DNA of 64,000 bases. It comes from Druceiella hillmani. Its lineage: Eukaryota > Arthropoda > Insecta > Lepidoptera > Hepialidae. Position numbers and translations under genes: made by a program. The notes beneath the pieces were generated by a model. That model ran no database searches, was not told the origin of the DNA, and worked only from the letters and a program-made list of their open reading frames with translations. Below, one piece after another: positions 1 through 12,300 of this stretch (its first letter is position 1; each line of letters opens with the position of its first letter). The stretch is taken from assembly GCA_039881145.1 (NCBI GenBank), contig JAYKKI010000066.1:11983501-12047500 (forward strand), written 5' to 3'.

Positions 1-174
1 GATTATGAAGTTAATTCGTATATCAAGAATAATTATAATTGGAAAATGTAATGTCTAGTTTGAAATGACATGTGTTTTTGTCTTATGTGTTATTTTTCTC
101 ATGGCATTTGGGATCAACTTATGTCTTGTATTCAAAAACCTTTACTAACGAATACGAAATATTTTGAGATTTTT

Positions 175-1120
175 GATCTTTAGAAATTTAAAACGTAGGC
201 GAGCAAGAGAAAAAGAATTAAGTCTGGCTATTTCAGTACTAATGAAAGAAAAAAGAAACAACGTGTAGGCCACGCAATATTTTTGTGGCAAATACTACGT
301 TTTGCGACAAAAAATACATTTCCAAACCTGTGTGTAAAATTCAATAAGACGATTTTATTAAAATAGCATGTTAGTTTAAGGTCATATAATGATATTACAC
401 ATATATTCCGCCAGAATATACACGAGTAATGCGTGTCGTTCAAATATTTAATTTATGAGAAAAATATTATTTGTTTTTGTTCATAATAGCCTTACACTAG
501 AAACAGCATAAGCAATCAGTAAAGTCAGATATTATGCTTTGGAATAAAGATATAGTTGGTGGATGCAATGGTTTGTTGAAACATAGTTTACGAAAATTTG
601 CTGTAAAAAATAAACCTGTATAATTAAGGAAGAAATATAAAAAAGGTAGGAATTAAGTTTTAGGAATTTAACAGCTAAAGAAGGAAAAGACTATAAGATG
701 AAATGAAATGACGAGTATAAATGAATAAACTACTCGTAGCTGGATGTGCATAAATTTGGATGAATGTTTTTCGTATAAAGTGTCGAGGAAAAAATCATAT
801 TACTGAAAAATAAAATAACTGTATACAATAATATAACAATGATATAAAAAATAATAAAATAATTAAGAGTGCAAATTAAAATGAGTTAAAACCATTACAA
901 AAATAAATGTGGAAGAAATGCCATATAAAAATTAAAATGCAGCTATCCATAGAGAATGATATGAGCTAGTCAGAGATAATGTGAATATAATTTTAAGAAA
1001 GGAAAATTTGAAACGATTTGGCGATTTTAAATAAGAATAGAATGAATTGGATAAAAAAATATATGCATGTTGAATATGACTCAGGAAAATTACGGTAGGA
1101 AATTTAGAAAGATATAGCTC
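175..1120. repeat. Dispersed non-coding repeat, copy R1
   Basis: This stretch can be aligned by eye, with gaps, to 2850-3036 plus 3880-4625 and in part to 17990-18240. Shared landmarks include GGATGTGC at 741-748 (4248 and 18023 in the other copies), AATACTACGTTTT near 291, TATATTCCG near 403 and GTTAAAACCATT near 884. No reading frame is conserved between copies, so it is a non-coding repeat or an old segmental duplication. The family was not recognised. Its outer limits are uncertain because similarity fades gradually on both sides. Confidence 0.5.
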
Positions 1121-1136
1121 ATATAAATATATACAC

Positions 1137-1202
<66 letters not shown>

Positions 1203-1213
1203 TTATATATTTA
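1121..1213. repeat. (TA)n microsatellite
   Basis: Near-perfect alternating TA with a few ACAT, TGTA and TTTA interruptions. It sits at the end of repeat copy R1. Open frames through it are repeat artefacts. Confidence 0.95.
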
Positions 1214-2051
1214 CATGGAGGCCACCAGCTGATGTAAGTGCTACACCTTTCGAATCAATCAATCTAGGTGGTCATGCAGGATTGGTTTAAGCCAAAACAC
1301 CGTTATATATTTGGTAAGCACGCATACAATAAGAACTTTTGTCCAATCCAGATATATTACGACAGATCCTGGAGAATCTTTTTTTACAGCAAACTGTCTA
1401 ATCATTTTCAGTAATATTCCAATGGCCAAGTGGTCTGTTTTCGAAAAAATGTTATCGGACAAAGAAATATTTGAAGTAAATAAAACAGTTGCATTTAATA
1501 AAAAGCTTTTCCTAAGAAACATATTTTCGAAATTTAAAGCTAAATGACTTGAATGCAAATGTACTTGAAGCAAATAACTGGTCGATACATGACCGAGCTT
1601 CGATTGAAGTTTCGTCTATACACTTTCCCGGTCAAAGGAGATTTCTTAGTATTTGAAGCACAAACTACACTTGAGAGTCAAATCATTTGGTTGAAAAGCT
1701 TTCAATTACTAGGTAGAATGTTTAGTAATATTTTGTTACCGAATCTCGTATGGCTACTGCAATTACCATAGTTAAGTTTTATATTGATGCTTACGGCATG
1801 CTATATTATCTTAAGTGAAAATTAGAAATGTAATTTAAATCAAATATATTAATAATTAATTAATAATCAAATATATTATTAATAATTAAAAATTAATGTT
1901 TTAAAACATTCAGTGCTCCGACAAGCAGCCCACGGTTTTCCTCAAAATTCCATAGAAAACCATATTTTGGTGGCTATGAGAGAATTTGTTGTAATTAGAC
2001 ATACGAGTAGTGAGGACTCTCTCTCATAACTGATTTCATTATCAACGTTTA
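1214..2051. other. Unassigned stretch, no supported gene
   Basis: The GC content is slightly higher around 1215-1760, and there are overlapping open frames on both strands (1311-1547 plus, 1259-1573 minus, 1553-1771 plus). None gave a recognisable protein motif. No splice-bounded exon or terminal repeat was found. Confidence 0.5.
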
Positions 2052-2052
2052 T

Positions 2053-2090
<38 letters not shown>

Positions 2091-2098
2091 TTGTATAT

Positions 2099-2154
<56 letters not shown>
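2052..2154. repeat. (TA)n microsatellite
   Basis: Two TA blocks separated by a short TTTG/CATG-interrupted segment. Confidence 0.95.
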
Positions 2155-2156
<2 letters not shown>

Positions 2157-2849
2157 TTAATTTAATGACGAGCGTTCCAAATACTTTTTACTGCAAATTT
2201 CACCGTCATGCTAGGGTGATTGTCCCTTCTCACATACTAATTTTTCTTGAAATTAATATTCACTCACAACTCTATTTCCGATATAAAATTAGGCTCTGAG
2301 CCAGAAATCGTTTTAAAAATAGATCTAACTTTATATTCAAATTAACTCTAACGGAAATCGGAAATCCATTTTAATTATGCCTTGTTTTCCACTTATATAT
2401 TTAAATAACCTTTGCCTTGCGTTTAGTGACATTTAATACCAAGAGCGATTACATAAGAGTTCTAAGAATCACAATCTACACTTTTTTATTTTCATTTCAA
2501 TCATTCACTGTTATTTCTATTATCCTATTTTTAAGTGTTATTATACTATTTAGCTTTTTCTATTCTTTCACTTATTCAGCACGTTTGATTAATCTGTAAG
2601 TATAATAAATAAATAAACAGGTGTGTATAAAATATATGCAATTGTCCTTGTACCATTATTGATCAAATGTACTAGAAAATATTTTAAAAAATAAAATTTG
2701 TCCATCAAATTTACTTGCATATTTCCAATGTTTCGTATCAAGTTGTAAGTTGTTGATGTATTTTGTTATCTCTAATAGTGAACACGATACATTATGAGAC
2801 TCTTAAGCTCATCTTTACAACGCTGAAATATAAGCAAAACAAGAACAAA
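2155..2849. other. AT-rich stretch, nothing recognised
   Basis: Only short chance frames occur here. No inverted repeat, motif or GC-rich block stands out. Confidence 0.5.
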
Positions 2850-4625
2850 GGAAATTTAAATTATTTCATTAAAAGCTGATAATTTCAGAACGAATGAAAT
2901 TAAAAAAGAAACAAATTTTAAATCGCACGATGTTTATTAGGACGAATACTACGTTTTACGATGAAAAGATAAATTTTTATACCTATGTGTAAATTTTAAT
3001 AAGCAGATTATATTTAATTTGTACGTTAATTCTGGTTACTAGCTTTTGACCGCGGTTTCGCCTACATTGACGTCGGGACATGACACCGTTTCCTTTAATT
3101 TTCCCACGAGAATGTACTGTGGAGATAAAATGTGAGTATTGTTTATGTTGATTCAGGTCATGTCTACATGTCGTCGTCCTGATTGATAGCTGTGAAAAAA
3201 ATCACAATCTGAGCACAACCATCAAAGAGGTCTGCCCTAACGCTTATCCCGCGTTAGGGTCGTGCACTGGGCGGTGGAACGTGAACTTGCCTCACCCACC
3301 CCTCCAGCCCCGCTCCACGCGCCACCCGCTCTGCTGACCCATGATAGCGTATAATGTCTTGAAACCTTTTAAACTATTTGTCCATATTATTTTGTGTAAA
3401 AGACAAACTTTCTCTATTTAAAATACCAAAAACGATAACCGTATTTATTTTGATAAGAATTAATTTAAAACTATAAAATGTGCATTGTAAAAAAAGAATT
3501 AAAATTAATAGTATTTATGCCTGACTTTTTGGTTATAATGGTTTCCACAGAAAAAGTAGATATAGGCTGTTCCGAACTTTTAGATAGAACTACTTAAGGA
3601 AAACACTCCCACTACATATTAGCTTCGTGTAACTTTAATGGTTTAGGCAGCACACTCTAAGATAACTTTCAGAGGACAGCTATTTTAATAACTTATTTGA
3701 TTCTTATAGTCATATAATAACCAAATCACACAATATCTTTATAAATTGTAGTAAGTGTATTATTTCCATAAGCTTTATTACTATAAAGTTCCATCAAAAT
3801 CCGTTCAGTAGTTTTTGCGTGAAAGAGCAACAAAAATTCATCGAAACTTTCGCGTTTATAATAGCAGTAGTATGAGAATATTATAAGTATATTCCGTAAG
3901 AATAAGCATGAAATATGCATGTCTTTTGAAGAGTCAATTAATTGGAAACATATAAACATGGTACTTTTTGACCAGAATCACACTAAGTCAGAAATAGCGT
4001 AAGCAATTCATAAAATTTTATATTTGACAAAATGGAAGGAGTCGTCGAAACAGGTTTTAATACGACTTGTCATAAATGCTATCAAACCTAAAGCTACATT
4101 ATCAATGAAGGAGGATGAAAAAATAAAGACACGTAATATGGTTATTGAATAAGTCGACCAGTTTTTTTTTAATTTTGGAAGATGGTTAAAGAACGAAAAG
4201 ACATAAAATAGAATGAAATGATGAGCATAAATGAACTGCTCGTTGTTGGATGTGCTTAAATGCAAATTAATGTTTTTCTTACACAATTATCAAAGAAGGA
4301 CACCATATTAATAAAATCTAAGGTGGCTGTGATCATAATGTAACAATTACATAAAAAATTAGATTTCTGTGATGAAGTAATTATGAGAGGAAAGTAAAAA
4401 GAGTTAAAATAATTCCAAAAAATATATGTGGAAATGCAATTCAGTATTTCGATATTCATACAGGATGAGAATTCGAAAATATTTTGAACTTTATTATTGA
4501 GAGATGATTTGTCGATTTTAAACGTTAATAGGAAGAATTTGATAAAAAAAACACGTGATTATTGGAAATTAGTGAGAAAAGAAATATGAGAAACCTAAAA
4601 TGTATAAACTCATATATGCAGACAC
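2850..4625. repeat. Dispersed non-coding repeat, copy R2, interrupted by an insert
   Basis: This is a second copy of the repeat seen at 175-1120. The left part (about 2850-3036) aligns with about 185-375, and the right part (about 3880-4625) aligns with about 395-1120. The intervening 0.85 kb has no counterpart in R1 and is a later insertion. Divergence is high, so the duplication is old. Confidence 0.5.
3037..3882 (+). mobile_element. SINE/LINE-like non-autonomous element inserted in R2
   Basis: The left end reads ACTAGCTTTTGACCGCGG, a GC-rich start common to a very abundant class of arthropod repeats. The right part (3788-3880) carries the characteristic tail with CATCAAAATCCGTTCAGTAG followed by TTTGCGTGAAAGAG and TTTATAATAGCAGTAG. 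Both borders are supported independently, because the flanks join into one repeat copy that matches uninterrupted R1. The 5' third is GC-rich (3055-3345) and contains a perfect 9-bp hairpin, CCCTAACGC/GCGTTAGGG, near 3236-3260. No reverse transcriptase frame is visible. Whether it is a true SINE or a truncated LINE was not resolved. Confidence 0.55.
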
Positions 4626-7080
4626 CTAAAAACTATAATGATTATATCTATAGCAACGGAAGAGCTTACATATAACAACGAGCAAAATGAAAGAGATTTG
4701 TTTGGACGGAGTCTGGCGTTCTATTATCTATTCCTTATCTTGTCGTAAAACTAATCACAAGCCCTTATTTACGATCTAGAAACAATTAATTACAATTTGT
4801 TCTCAATTATAAAAACAAGTTAATAAATTTGACTGGCAAATATTTAATTTAACATTTATTCTCCTTACTGAATTTTACCAATTTTAATGCGTCATTTATT
4901 ATAATTAGAGAAAAATATGTACTTTTCAAATCATAGAAACTTTTCTTCGAGAAGTCCATCTTAGATTATGGCAGCTGCCTTTACCTATACGCTAATTTAG
5001 TACTTAATTAGTTAGTATCTACTACAATAATCAAAAGTGTATTTCTTACAACTTCAAAAATTCCAACTTTTCATGTCTATTACTTTAGGACTTGATTTAC
5101 TATCATACTATTAATCCTATCCTCTCAGTACAGACAAACAGATAAATATAAATATTATTGTGTTACACTTGTAAAACATACTATTTTAAATAACTAATAC
5201 TATTTTTTTTCTAAGTCTAATGAAATAAATTATGTTATGAATATTTACACTACTATCCGTGTCCGATCTATTAGATTCAGGTAATCAATATTTTATATTC
5301 TTTGTGAGTAAGAGATGTTACTTAATCAGAAGTAAGCTTATATATTGTTAAATATAATAAACATGTTTTACACTCAGTAAATTAATGTCACCAAAAAATT
5401 AAATATCTCTATTCTCGTGCTATTCGATACCCATAAGGCACAGTAAAAACACATTTAAATTATAATTCCTGCGAAAACATGACCACAGCTAGAAAGACAA
5501 AACTCATCTTGCTGATAATATCCTACCAAATATTTTAGAGTCCATACAAATAATAATCGTTTCTAAAGCGCCTCAAAAGGAAATATTAAGTTAATAAATA
5601 CAGTAATTAATCAAATAATTTATATAATTTTCACCAGGATATAAAAAAACTGCCGCGGTTTCTGATGCTTGCATCCATTTTAAAACTAATAATCTGCCAA
5701 AACGGACAAAGCGATCACTCCCATCTTGATCTTTCCAATTTTTACTAATATTTTTGATGCTTTAAGCGTTAAAAATGTTAGTAAACTACTATTAAACTAA
5801 CATGTTTAGTAAAACTAATATTTTAATGCAAATTTTAAATATTATTTTTAAAGAGATATTTACCATCTAATAATATTCCTAGCGTAATAAACTCAACTCG
5901 AACTTTGAATTACTGTACTATCAATCAAAGGAAACAACAGATTAAAGAGTCCAAAAACAATATTACCCAATTTCCAGGCTTTTTTCTTCGGAATAATAAA
6001 TGAATCCTTTAAAATTTTTATCCTATTTAGATTATTTATTTGTACTATTTGAAAGGATCTATTTTATTAAATGAATATTAATGTAAATATCTGATTTTTA
6101 TTATTTATTTCTTTACAAAGTAATGTACGAACTTTTGCGATATCACCTTTTTTCCATATTTTCTGTCCAAATTACAATCATTCATAAATGGTGTCTTTAT
6201 AAGAGTGCATAAATAAGGTACGTGTTGAAAAAAAGAAACAAAATGGTATCAATAATTTAGTAGGAAAGGAATATAAATTTCATAAAAAAATAAAATTTTA
6301 TTTAAATTAGGTGCTGAATTGATATGGTGAAAATTAATAATAAAAATATGGGTAAAGTGTTCACGAATCTCACTTTTCCAACACATCAATTTTAGCATAT
6401 TACATGATATGCCTGCATTAACATAAATTTTATTTTAAATATAAACTTGCTAAAATAGACCTAATAGAGCAAATAATATAAAACAGGAAAACAGTTAATG
6501 TTAGAGTCCGGATGGATTCCTTCCAAAAAAATACTTTAAGAAATTTTCTACAGAGAGTACTCGTATGTATTACTTACAGCGAATGCCAGGACCGCGAATG
6601 TAAATAGTCAATCCGTTCATGTATATTCCCATATACATGACTCCAAGATTCAAAATTTCAATGTGAGTTGCAGCTTATTTCACGAACTTTATCGACCTGG
6701 ATAATAAAATACTTTGCTTTGCCAAAATTTGTATTTGATCTGAACCATAATCTCAGAGACAATTTTAATATATGTTCGCTAGCTAAAGTTCCGAGAATTC
6801 AACAAGAAACACGCAGAAAAAACGTAAGAAAATCAATAAGCATTAATTAATCAGCAGCAACAATAGATTGTAGTGAGATCAGTGAATCCAACAGAAAATA
6901 GAGATCCTCACCCCGGGAATGATAATGAAAACCCATAGACCTTAATCCTCATGACACCGTATATATTCAAAGGATAAGTGTTATATATTCTGTAGAATAG
7001 ATGAAAGAGTTTACAATCAAAATATTACCACATCCGTGAATAACTCGTTTTATAATTTGAGTATTTCTTCAAGATAACGA
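4626..7080. other. AT-rich stretch, no gene recognised
   Basis: Only chance frames are seen. The segment 5255-5420 resembles 18245-18400 (shared TTAGATTCAGGTAATC-like and GTTTTACACTCAGT-like blocks), which extends the repeat relationship downstream of R2 and R3. A short palindrome CATGTATA/TATACATG lies at about 6618-6640. Confidence 0.45.
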
Positions 7081-8245
7081 TGCTGGTGACACAGAGTAGA
7101 GAGACGAATACCTTACTCGGTCAAAATACATTAGACTGATAAAAAAGAGACGGAGTTGTGTAAGAAATAAGTCAGTAGTATACTCTACTTTAAACAATCG
7201 CAAAGGAGCATATCATTAGAGTTTGGTAGTATGCCATGTGGAATTCCGTAGTGAAAGTAAACTGTTACTGGATGATGAGATTGCTGAAGAATTTTTTATA
7301 AAATGACAAAAAGAACTCGCATCGCAGCAGCTACTTTAAGCCCAGATGAATTTGTTCACGTGAAACAAATCATTCAATAGGCTCTTGCCCAAGCAATTGT
7401 ACTTGATGCTGCACATTGTAGTCGTACAAATATCGATCAGTCTCCATTACTTTTTGTGGTGAACTAATTGTGAATGCAATGATAACTATTATGAAGAAGT
7501 TATCAAAAAGGTCGTAACTTAAGATAAAATCCTCCTAAGAAATATTCATGGGCTGAATGCAAAACTGAAAGATCTATTTCGAATAGTTTCTCTGGCTACA
7601 GAAAACAATAACTGTAGATATTATCTCAGTTGTTGTTATTTATCACGGAGATTTGTTCGAAGTGGAAAGTCATTTATATTGAAATTAATCATTGAACATA
7701 TAAAACGGTGTTGTGAATCAGCAGTCGATATACTTCATCATGTATAACTTTCCTGATGTTGATTCTTTAACTACAATAGCCGTTCATTAAATCTTTATCA
7801 AAACTACACATACCTCTGCCGATATCAAAATTAAAACCCACAATAAAATTGCAGAACAAAAGCTGGAGAATGAGGGACGTGAGTAACGGAACGACGTAAG
7901 TAATGAAATTTCTATTGCGTCGGTCTGAAAATTTAATGATCACTCGCTTACATATCCAAGATTTAAAAAAAGATAACGAATTATTTGACGAAGTAAATAT
8001 TTTCCCTGTTGGTGACCTTTTTCAGCACCCTGCAGTTGAAAGATGCCGGTGTTTTCTGTGTTTATTGCCTTGTGCCCAATAAGGTTTGGGCACAAGGCAA
8101 TTTGTGGCAGCAGTTATTTTCTTGTGAACTTGCAATAAATATGTAACAATCTAATCATATTTAGTTTATTGATTTTTGTATAGATGGTGAATAGGTTAAC
8201 TGAGGACAACCCATCTGAATTTACTTTTTGAACTGTGCACAAACG
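7081..8245 (+). pseudogene. Helitron RepHel relic: Pif1-type helicase region
   Basis: Reading across frames and stops gives a decayed helicase with motifs in the expected order. A pre-helicase linker segment (about 7090-7300) resembles the part of Helitron proteins that precedes the helicase. A Walker A remnant RSGKSFILKLI lies at 7658-7690. A degenerate TIAVH/KTTHTSADIKIKTHNKI segment (about 7770-7850) corresponds to the GIAA..GKTLHS region. NEISIAS lies near 7895-7915, MITRLHIQDLK at about 7937-7970, then VGDLFQHPAV at 8008-8037 (motif III, normally GDLFQLPPV), and NLWQQLFSCELA at 8099-8137. Helitron helicases are known to unwind DNA during rolling-circle transposition. This copy has many stops and frameshifts and cannot be functional. 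The Rep endonuclease half and the element termini were not found. Confidence 0.6.
8065..8100. repeat. 14-bp perfect inverted repeat (hairpin) inside the helicase relic
   Basis: TTGCCTTGTGCCCA at 8065-8078 is perfectly repeated in inverse at 8087-8100 around an 8-base loop. It falls between the VGDLFQ and LWQQLF segments of the helicase relic, where homologous proteins have ordinary coding sequence. It therefore looks like a local fold-back duplication acquired during decay. Confidence 0.85.
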
Positions 8246-11200
8246 TTTAGTGGGTGAGTTCTTCACTAGTGCTGCCTTTCATAATTACCTAAGTTTAAGG
8301 CGAGTGAATGTTTACATAGAAAGAACAACCACGAAAAATTTGAAGAAGTACCTTACATTAACAATACATTTTATAAATAAGTTTTATAAAGAAAAGAAAT
8401 GAATCTTGTAAAGACTTATGGTAGGAATCCATCGGGCAATATGATTCTTAAGATGTTAATAACTGTTGTGGTTTTTTGCCAACTGCAAAATTAATTATCG
8501 AGTCACGAGTAGTTTTAAGAGTCAATATAGCCATATCTGAGGGGTCAATGGTTAATTGGAAATTGTGAAACAAATTAAATAACCTTATGCAGAGATTAAT
8601 TTGGAGGAAGAGGAAGCGTACTCGTAAAATTGATTGAGGATATTTTTTGGTCTTACAATGATGCTTGAATAGTCATACCACCCATCAGTTTAATATCCCA
8701 AGCAACAAAATGACGGTGGTAGCAGAATAGTTCCCCACTTAAGTATCACTGTTCACAAAAGGGATTAATCTAGTTCACAGCGCGAAAATGGCTCGACTCG
8801 ACTGAGCCCTAATCAGCTTTCGTAAGATAAATATAGCTAAACGGCAGATTTCGTGGCTCTTAGTTTTAGCTCTTAGTCTTAGTAGACGGCATTGTCATTT
8901 TTCTCATTAAGACCCAAATGCATTGCTGAATAGACCACGCGATGAAAGGCTGTTGACAGATATAAGAAGGCTGCGAAGTCTTTCTAAAAATTGTTTGTTG
9001 GGCATTCAATATTTTTGTATTATTTTTGTTTTCATTATTAATTTTTAAATATTTTTTTCTTTTGTCATTAGAATATTATTAGAACTAAATCACTGAAACT
9101 CAATCACGATACTTGTGCTGCTCGTCGTTGATGAATATTATGGTAAACTTTCAATTTCTTACGTCAAATATGAATTTAGAAATTCACAGAACTACACTGA
9201 AGGTATATACTTCAAAAGAAAAATCATCATCCAAATTTGTTGATAAATATATGAAGCAACATAAACAAAAAAGTTACTACATTCCTTTGTATGTCTATGC
9301 GTAGTATATGCGTGCGTGTATATGCGTAGCTACGTATTTATTTTGTTACTTTCTTACTTACGTCAACCCAAGTGAAACACGTCTAAACTCGATGATTTTT
9401 ACTCTTCATTACTGAGGAGTACCGGTGACCACATTCTGGTTACAGGGTTATATCCCAGTTTTGCCAGAGAACAGATTTATATCGCCCTGAGCTTCATTAA
9501 AATTTTAGAAACTGTAAGGTTCAAATTTCAGGTTATGATTTTAGAGATATTAGGTTATCAGAAGACGAATATTATCCAAATTAATTATGGGCTGTGTCTC
9601 TTCTATTCATGGTTGAAGAATTCTAACATGTAACTTCAATTTCCATGATCGAATTTAAAAAATATACTACATTTGGAGTATTTCTGTATAAATAAAAAAG
9701 GATCATCATCAGTTAAAATCCACAATGGATACCTACATCTAATATGAAGATCGAATTGAGCCAGTTTCAGGTATTTCAAATTTTAACTAAATAATCGATA
9801 CCTGTTAGAATAAAATTTGATAATTTCGAACGAAACAAACTCTTACCTGCAAAATTACAAAATGTGGACATAGATTCCTTTACAAATCATGTTACACTAA
9901 TAAAAAAATATATAATGAAAGCAATACTATATTCGCGTATATTCATATGATTTATAATAATTTTTCAAATTCCTCGTTTTTCAATAATTTAAATCCAATC
10001 TCCATTTTAGCTGAAATTATTTCTAAAATTAGCCCTATACGTTTAAATGAATCTCCCTTTCAGTCAACTTAAATTATTTCTTTTCGATTCATTGGAAGGA
10101 ACTTTCCTAAACCAAAAATATTTTTCTTAGGGATCTCTTCCTACCCTCGTAGCAGAAATCACTCAGGGAGGTAGGAAAAAATCGCTAGAAAAAATATTTT
10201 ATTAGCTAGAAAGAGTTGTCACTAATCATAAACCCGCAAAATCCGAAAAATATCCTAGTAGCTAGAACGAATTGTAACTAATCATAAATCCGCAGTATAT
10301 ATAATTTCTTTCTATATCTCGGTTATTTTTAATTTCTTAACCAAAGTCTAAAGCAGTTTTTCTCTGATAGTACGAAGGCATGTAGATAACCTTAAATTTC
10401 CTTCCTTGCGTTTTGGAACTAATACTTCTTTATAGACAGGGGACAAAACGTCCTTAGCCATTATTGTGTTTTTATCGCACGTTATTTTGCTCGTTTTTTG
10501 CCTTGAACGAAATCCATGAAGTAAGACCATTATAAGTCATGTTTATGGAATTTCTCTATCTGATTAATACCTGTTTCATAAAAAATCAATTACTAAATCG
10601 ATAGAAGATCGAATGCTGCGCTATTTATAATCAATAAATATTCTAATAATTTTTGTAATATTCATTTAACTGATTTAATAATTTTCAACCTAATGAAACC
10701 AAAAGTCAGTTTGCCTTTCGACTTACCGTTTAGCTATAATTTTAAAAATATTTTTTTTATATTTGGCACGTACGCAACTAAAAACTATAAAAAAATGAAG
10801 TATAAAACATCATCACAAAATTAATACTGACAATATGCCAGGGTGGCATATTACTTTTTTATTCATAACCGCTATTGATATAGGTAATAAATGAATGGGA
10901 TTGTCGAGTAAAATACAAAAATATCTAACAAACACGACACGTTATAATTTTATAACTATAAAAATGAATTCCTCTGTCTATCTCACTCATTATTACGTCT
11001 TCACGTCTATGTTACCAAATAATAATTTTGTTATGTTTTGGAAAACGATAACTTAGCCTTTGGAAAAAAAAGATTATTATTAAATAGAATTCAAATCTCA
11101 AATATTATTTACCCCATGTTTCGTTCAAATGACGTTATCGAAAATTCAATACGACAAGGGCTTCAGGATAGCAAATAACTTTTTATTAGGTAACCCATTT

Positions 11201-12283
11201 TATACAAGTATTATTGTTAGAATACAAAAGTATATAATTTAGTCGATAACAGCTAAAGTTAAAATCTATTTATATGTACTTATTATGAAATATTAGTACG
11301 ATGATCATAGTCGACCCAAAACACAATCCTGGAGTTGTGTATACGCAGTTGATATCAAAAAACATTCGGTGTTTCGGTGAAGTGGGGGAGGAGAGGGCAG
11401 GTATGCATAACAAGCTACGCCTACCCGAACGAGTAAAAGTGCGAGGGCAACAATCGTTGACAAACGGCTGCGCTTACTGAAAATTTCTACGGGATTACTG
11501 CGGGATTTTGATAATTATAAAATACAGACGAAGTTTCGGATAACAAGAAGCATGTATATTTAAAAAACTCAAACTGGAAATTTGCCAGTTGCAATAAATG
11601 CTCAAAAAAGCATGTTAAAAAAATGTTCTCTGAACTTCTTCTATGTTCCTCACTCTTATTAAATACTAAAAATCCATGTCTCATTTGAACAGGACTTTAC
11701 TATTGCTCGTTGAGTATAAAGCATTGTGAAAACACTAGAGATATTTTTCTTCTTCTAAAAGAGGAAGATATCTGGTAAACCACAATCAAACTAGAAAATG
11801 ACTCCCGTCTATCATATATATCTGTAGATAAAACTGATTGCCTCGATCGACTGATATCCAGAAAATAAAGTAATTAAAATAAAAAAAATTATGAAATAAG
11901 TTCTGCCGCAGAAAATCATTATTTCACAGTTGGAGAAATTTTAAGTATTATTTTTATTTAGTTACTTCAATATTTCCAATTAATATTTTCAGAGTATAGT
12001 GACAAATACATTATTGAAGTAATAAAAACTTTCACGGTTTACGGTAAAAGAAAAAAAAATTATAAAACACGATTTTAAATATTGCATATAAATTTAAACA
12101 TGTCCATTCCAGTAGGAAAAAGAAAACAAACATTTGAGGAAAATTGAATTGAAATTTTAAGTCTTCGTAAAGAAAAGATTATCATTTTTATATACATAAG
12201 TTATATTCATATTTTATACCTTCCCTAGATTCTAATTCACCTAAAATTATTAATATAATATTTACAGCTTTCCCAAAAAGTCA
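8246..12283. other. AT-rich stretch, no gene recognised
   Basis: Small chance frames only. A slightly GC-rich patch occurs at 11330-11480 without recognisable coding motifs. Short TATGCGTA-type repeats occur at about 9295-9335. A tandem duplication at 10170-10296 is listed separately. Confidence 0.5.
10170..10296. repeat. 56-bp tandem duplication
   Basis: The segment around 10204-10240 (AGCTAGAAAGAGTTGTC onwards) recurs with about ten differences at 10260-10296, a period of 56 bases. The similarity also extends upstream, giving about two copies in total. Confidence 0.7.
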
Positions 12284-12300
12284 AGTTGTGACCGTGTCCT
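12284..12300 (+). repeat. Possible solo mariner terminal repeat
   Basis: AGTTGTGACCGTGTCCTA shares the 13-mer TTGTGACCGTGTC with the outer end of the mariner TIR at 27241. No inverted partner is nearby. It may be the only remaining end of a related element, or a coincidence. Confidence 0.3.

Noticed and set aside
2057..2299. Tyr-Ile repeat open frames through the TA arrays (also at 23.8, 26.7, 27.3, 37.1, 39.2, 53.1, 58.8 and 59.7 kb)
   Set aside because: TATA repeats read as Tyr-Ile by necessity. There is no other coding support.
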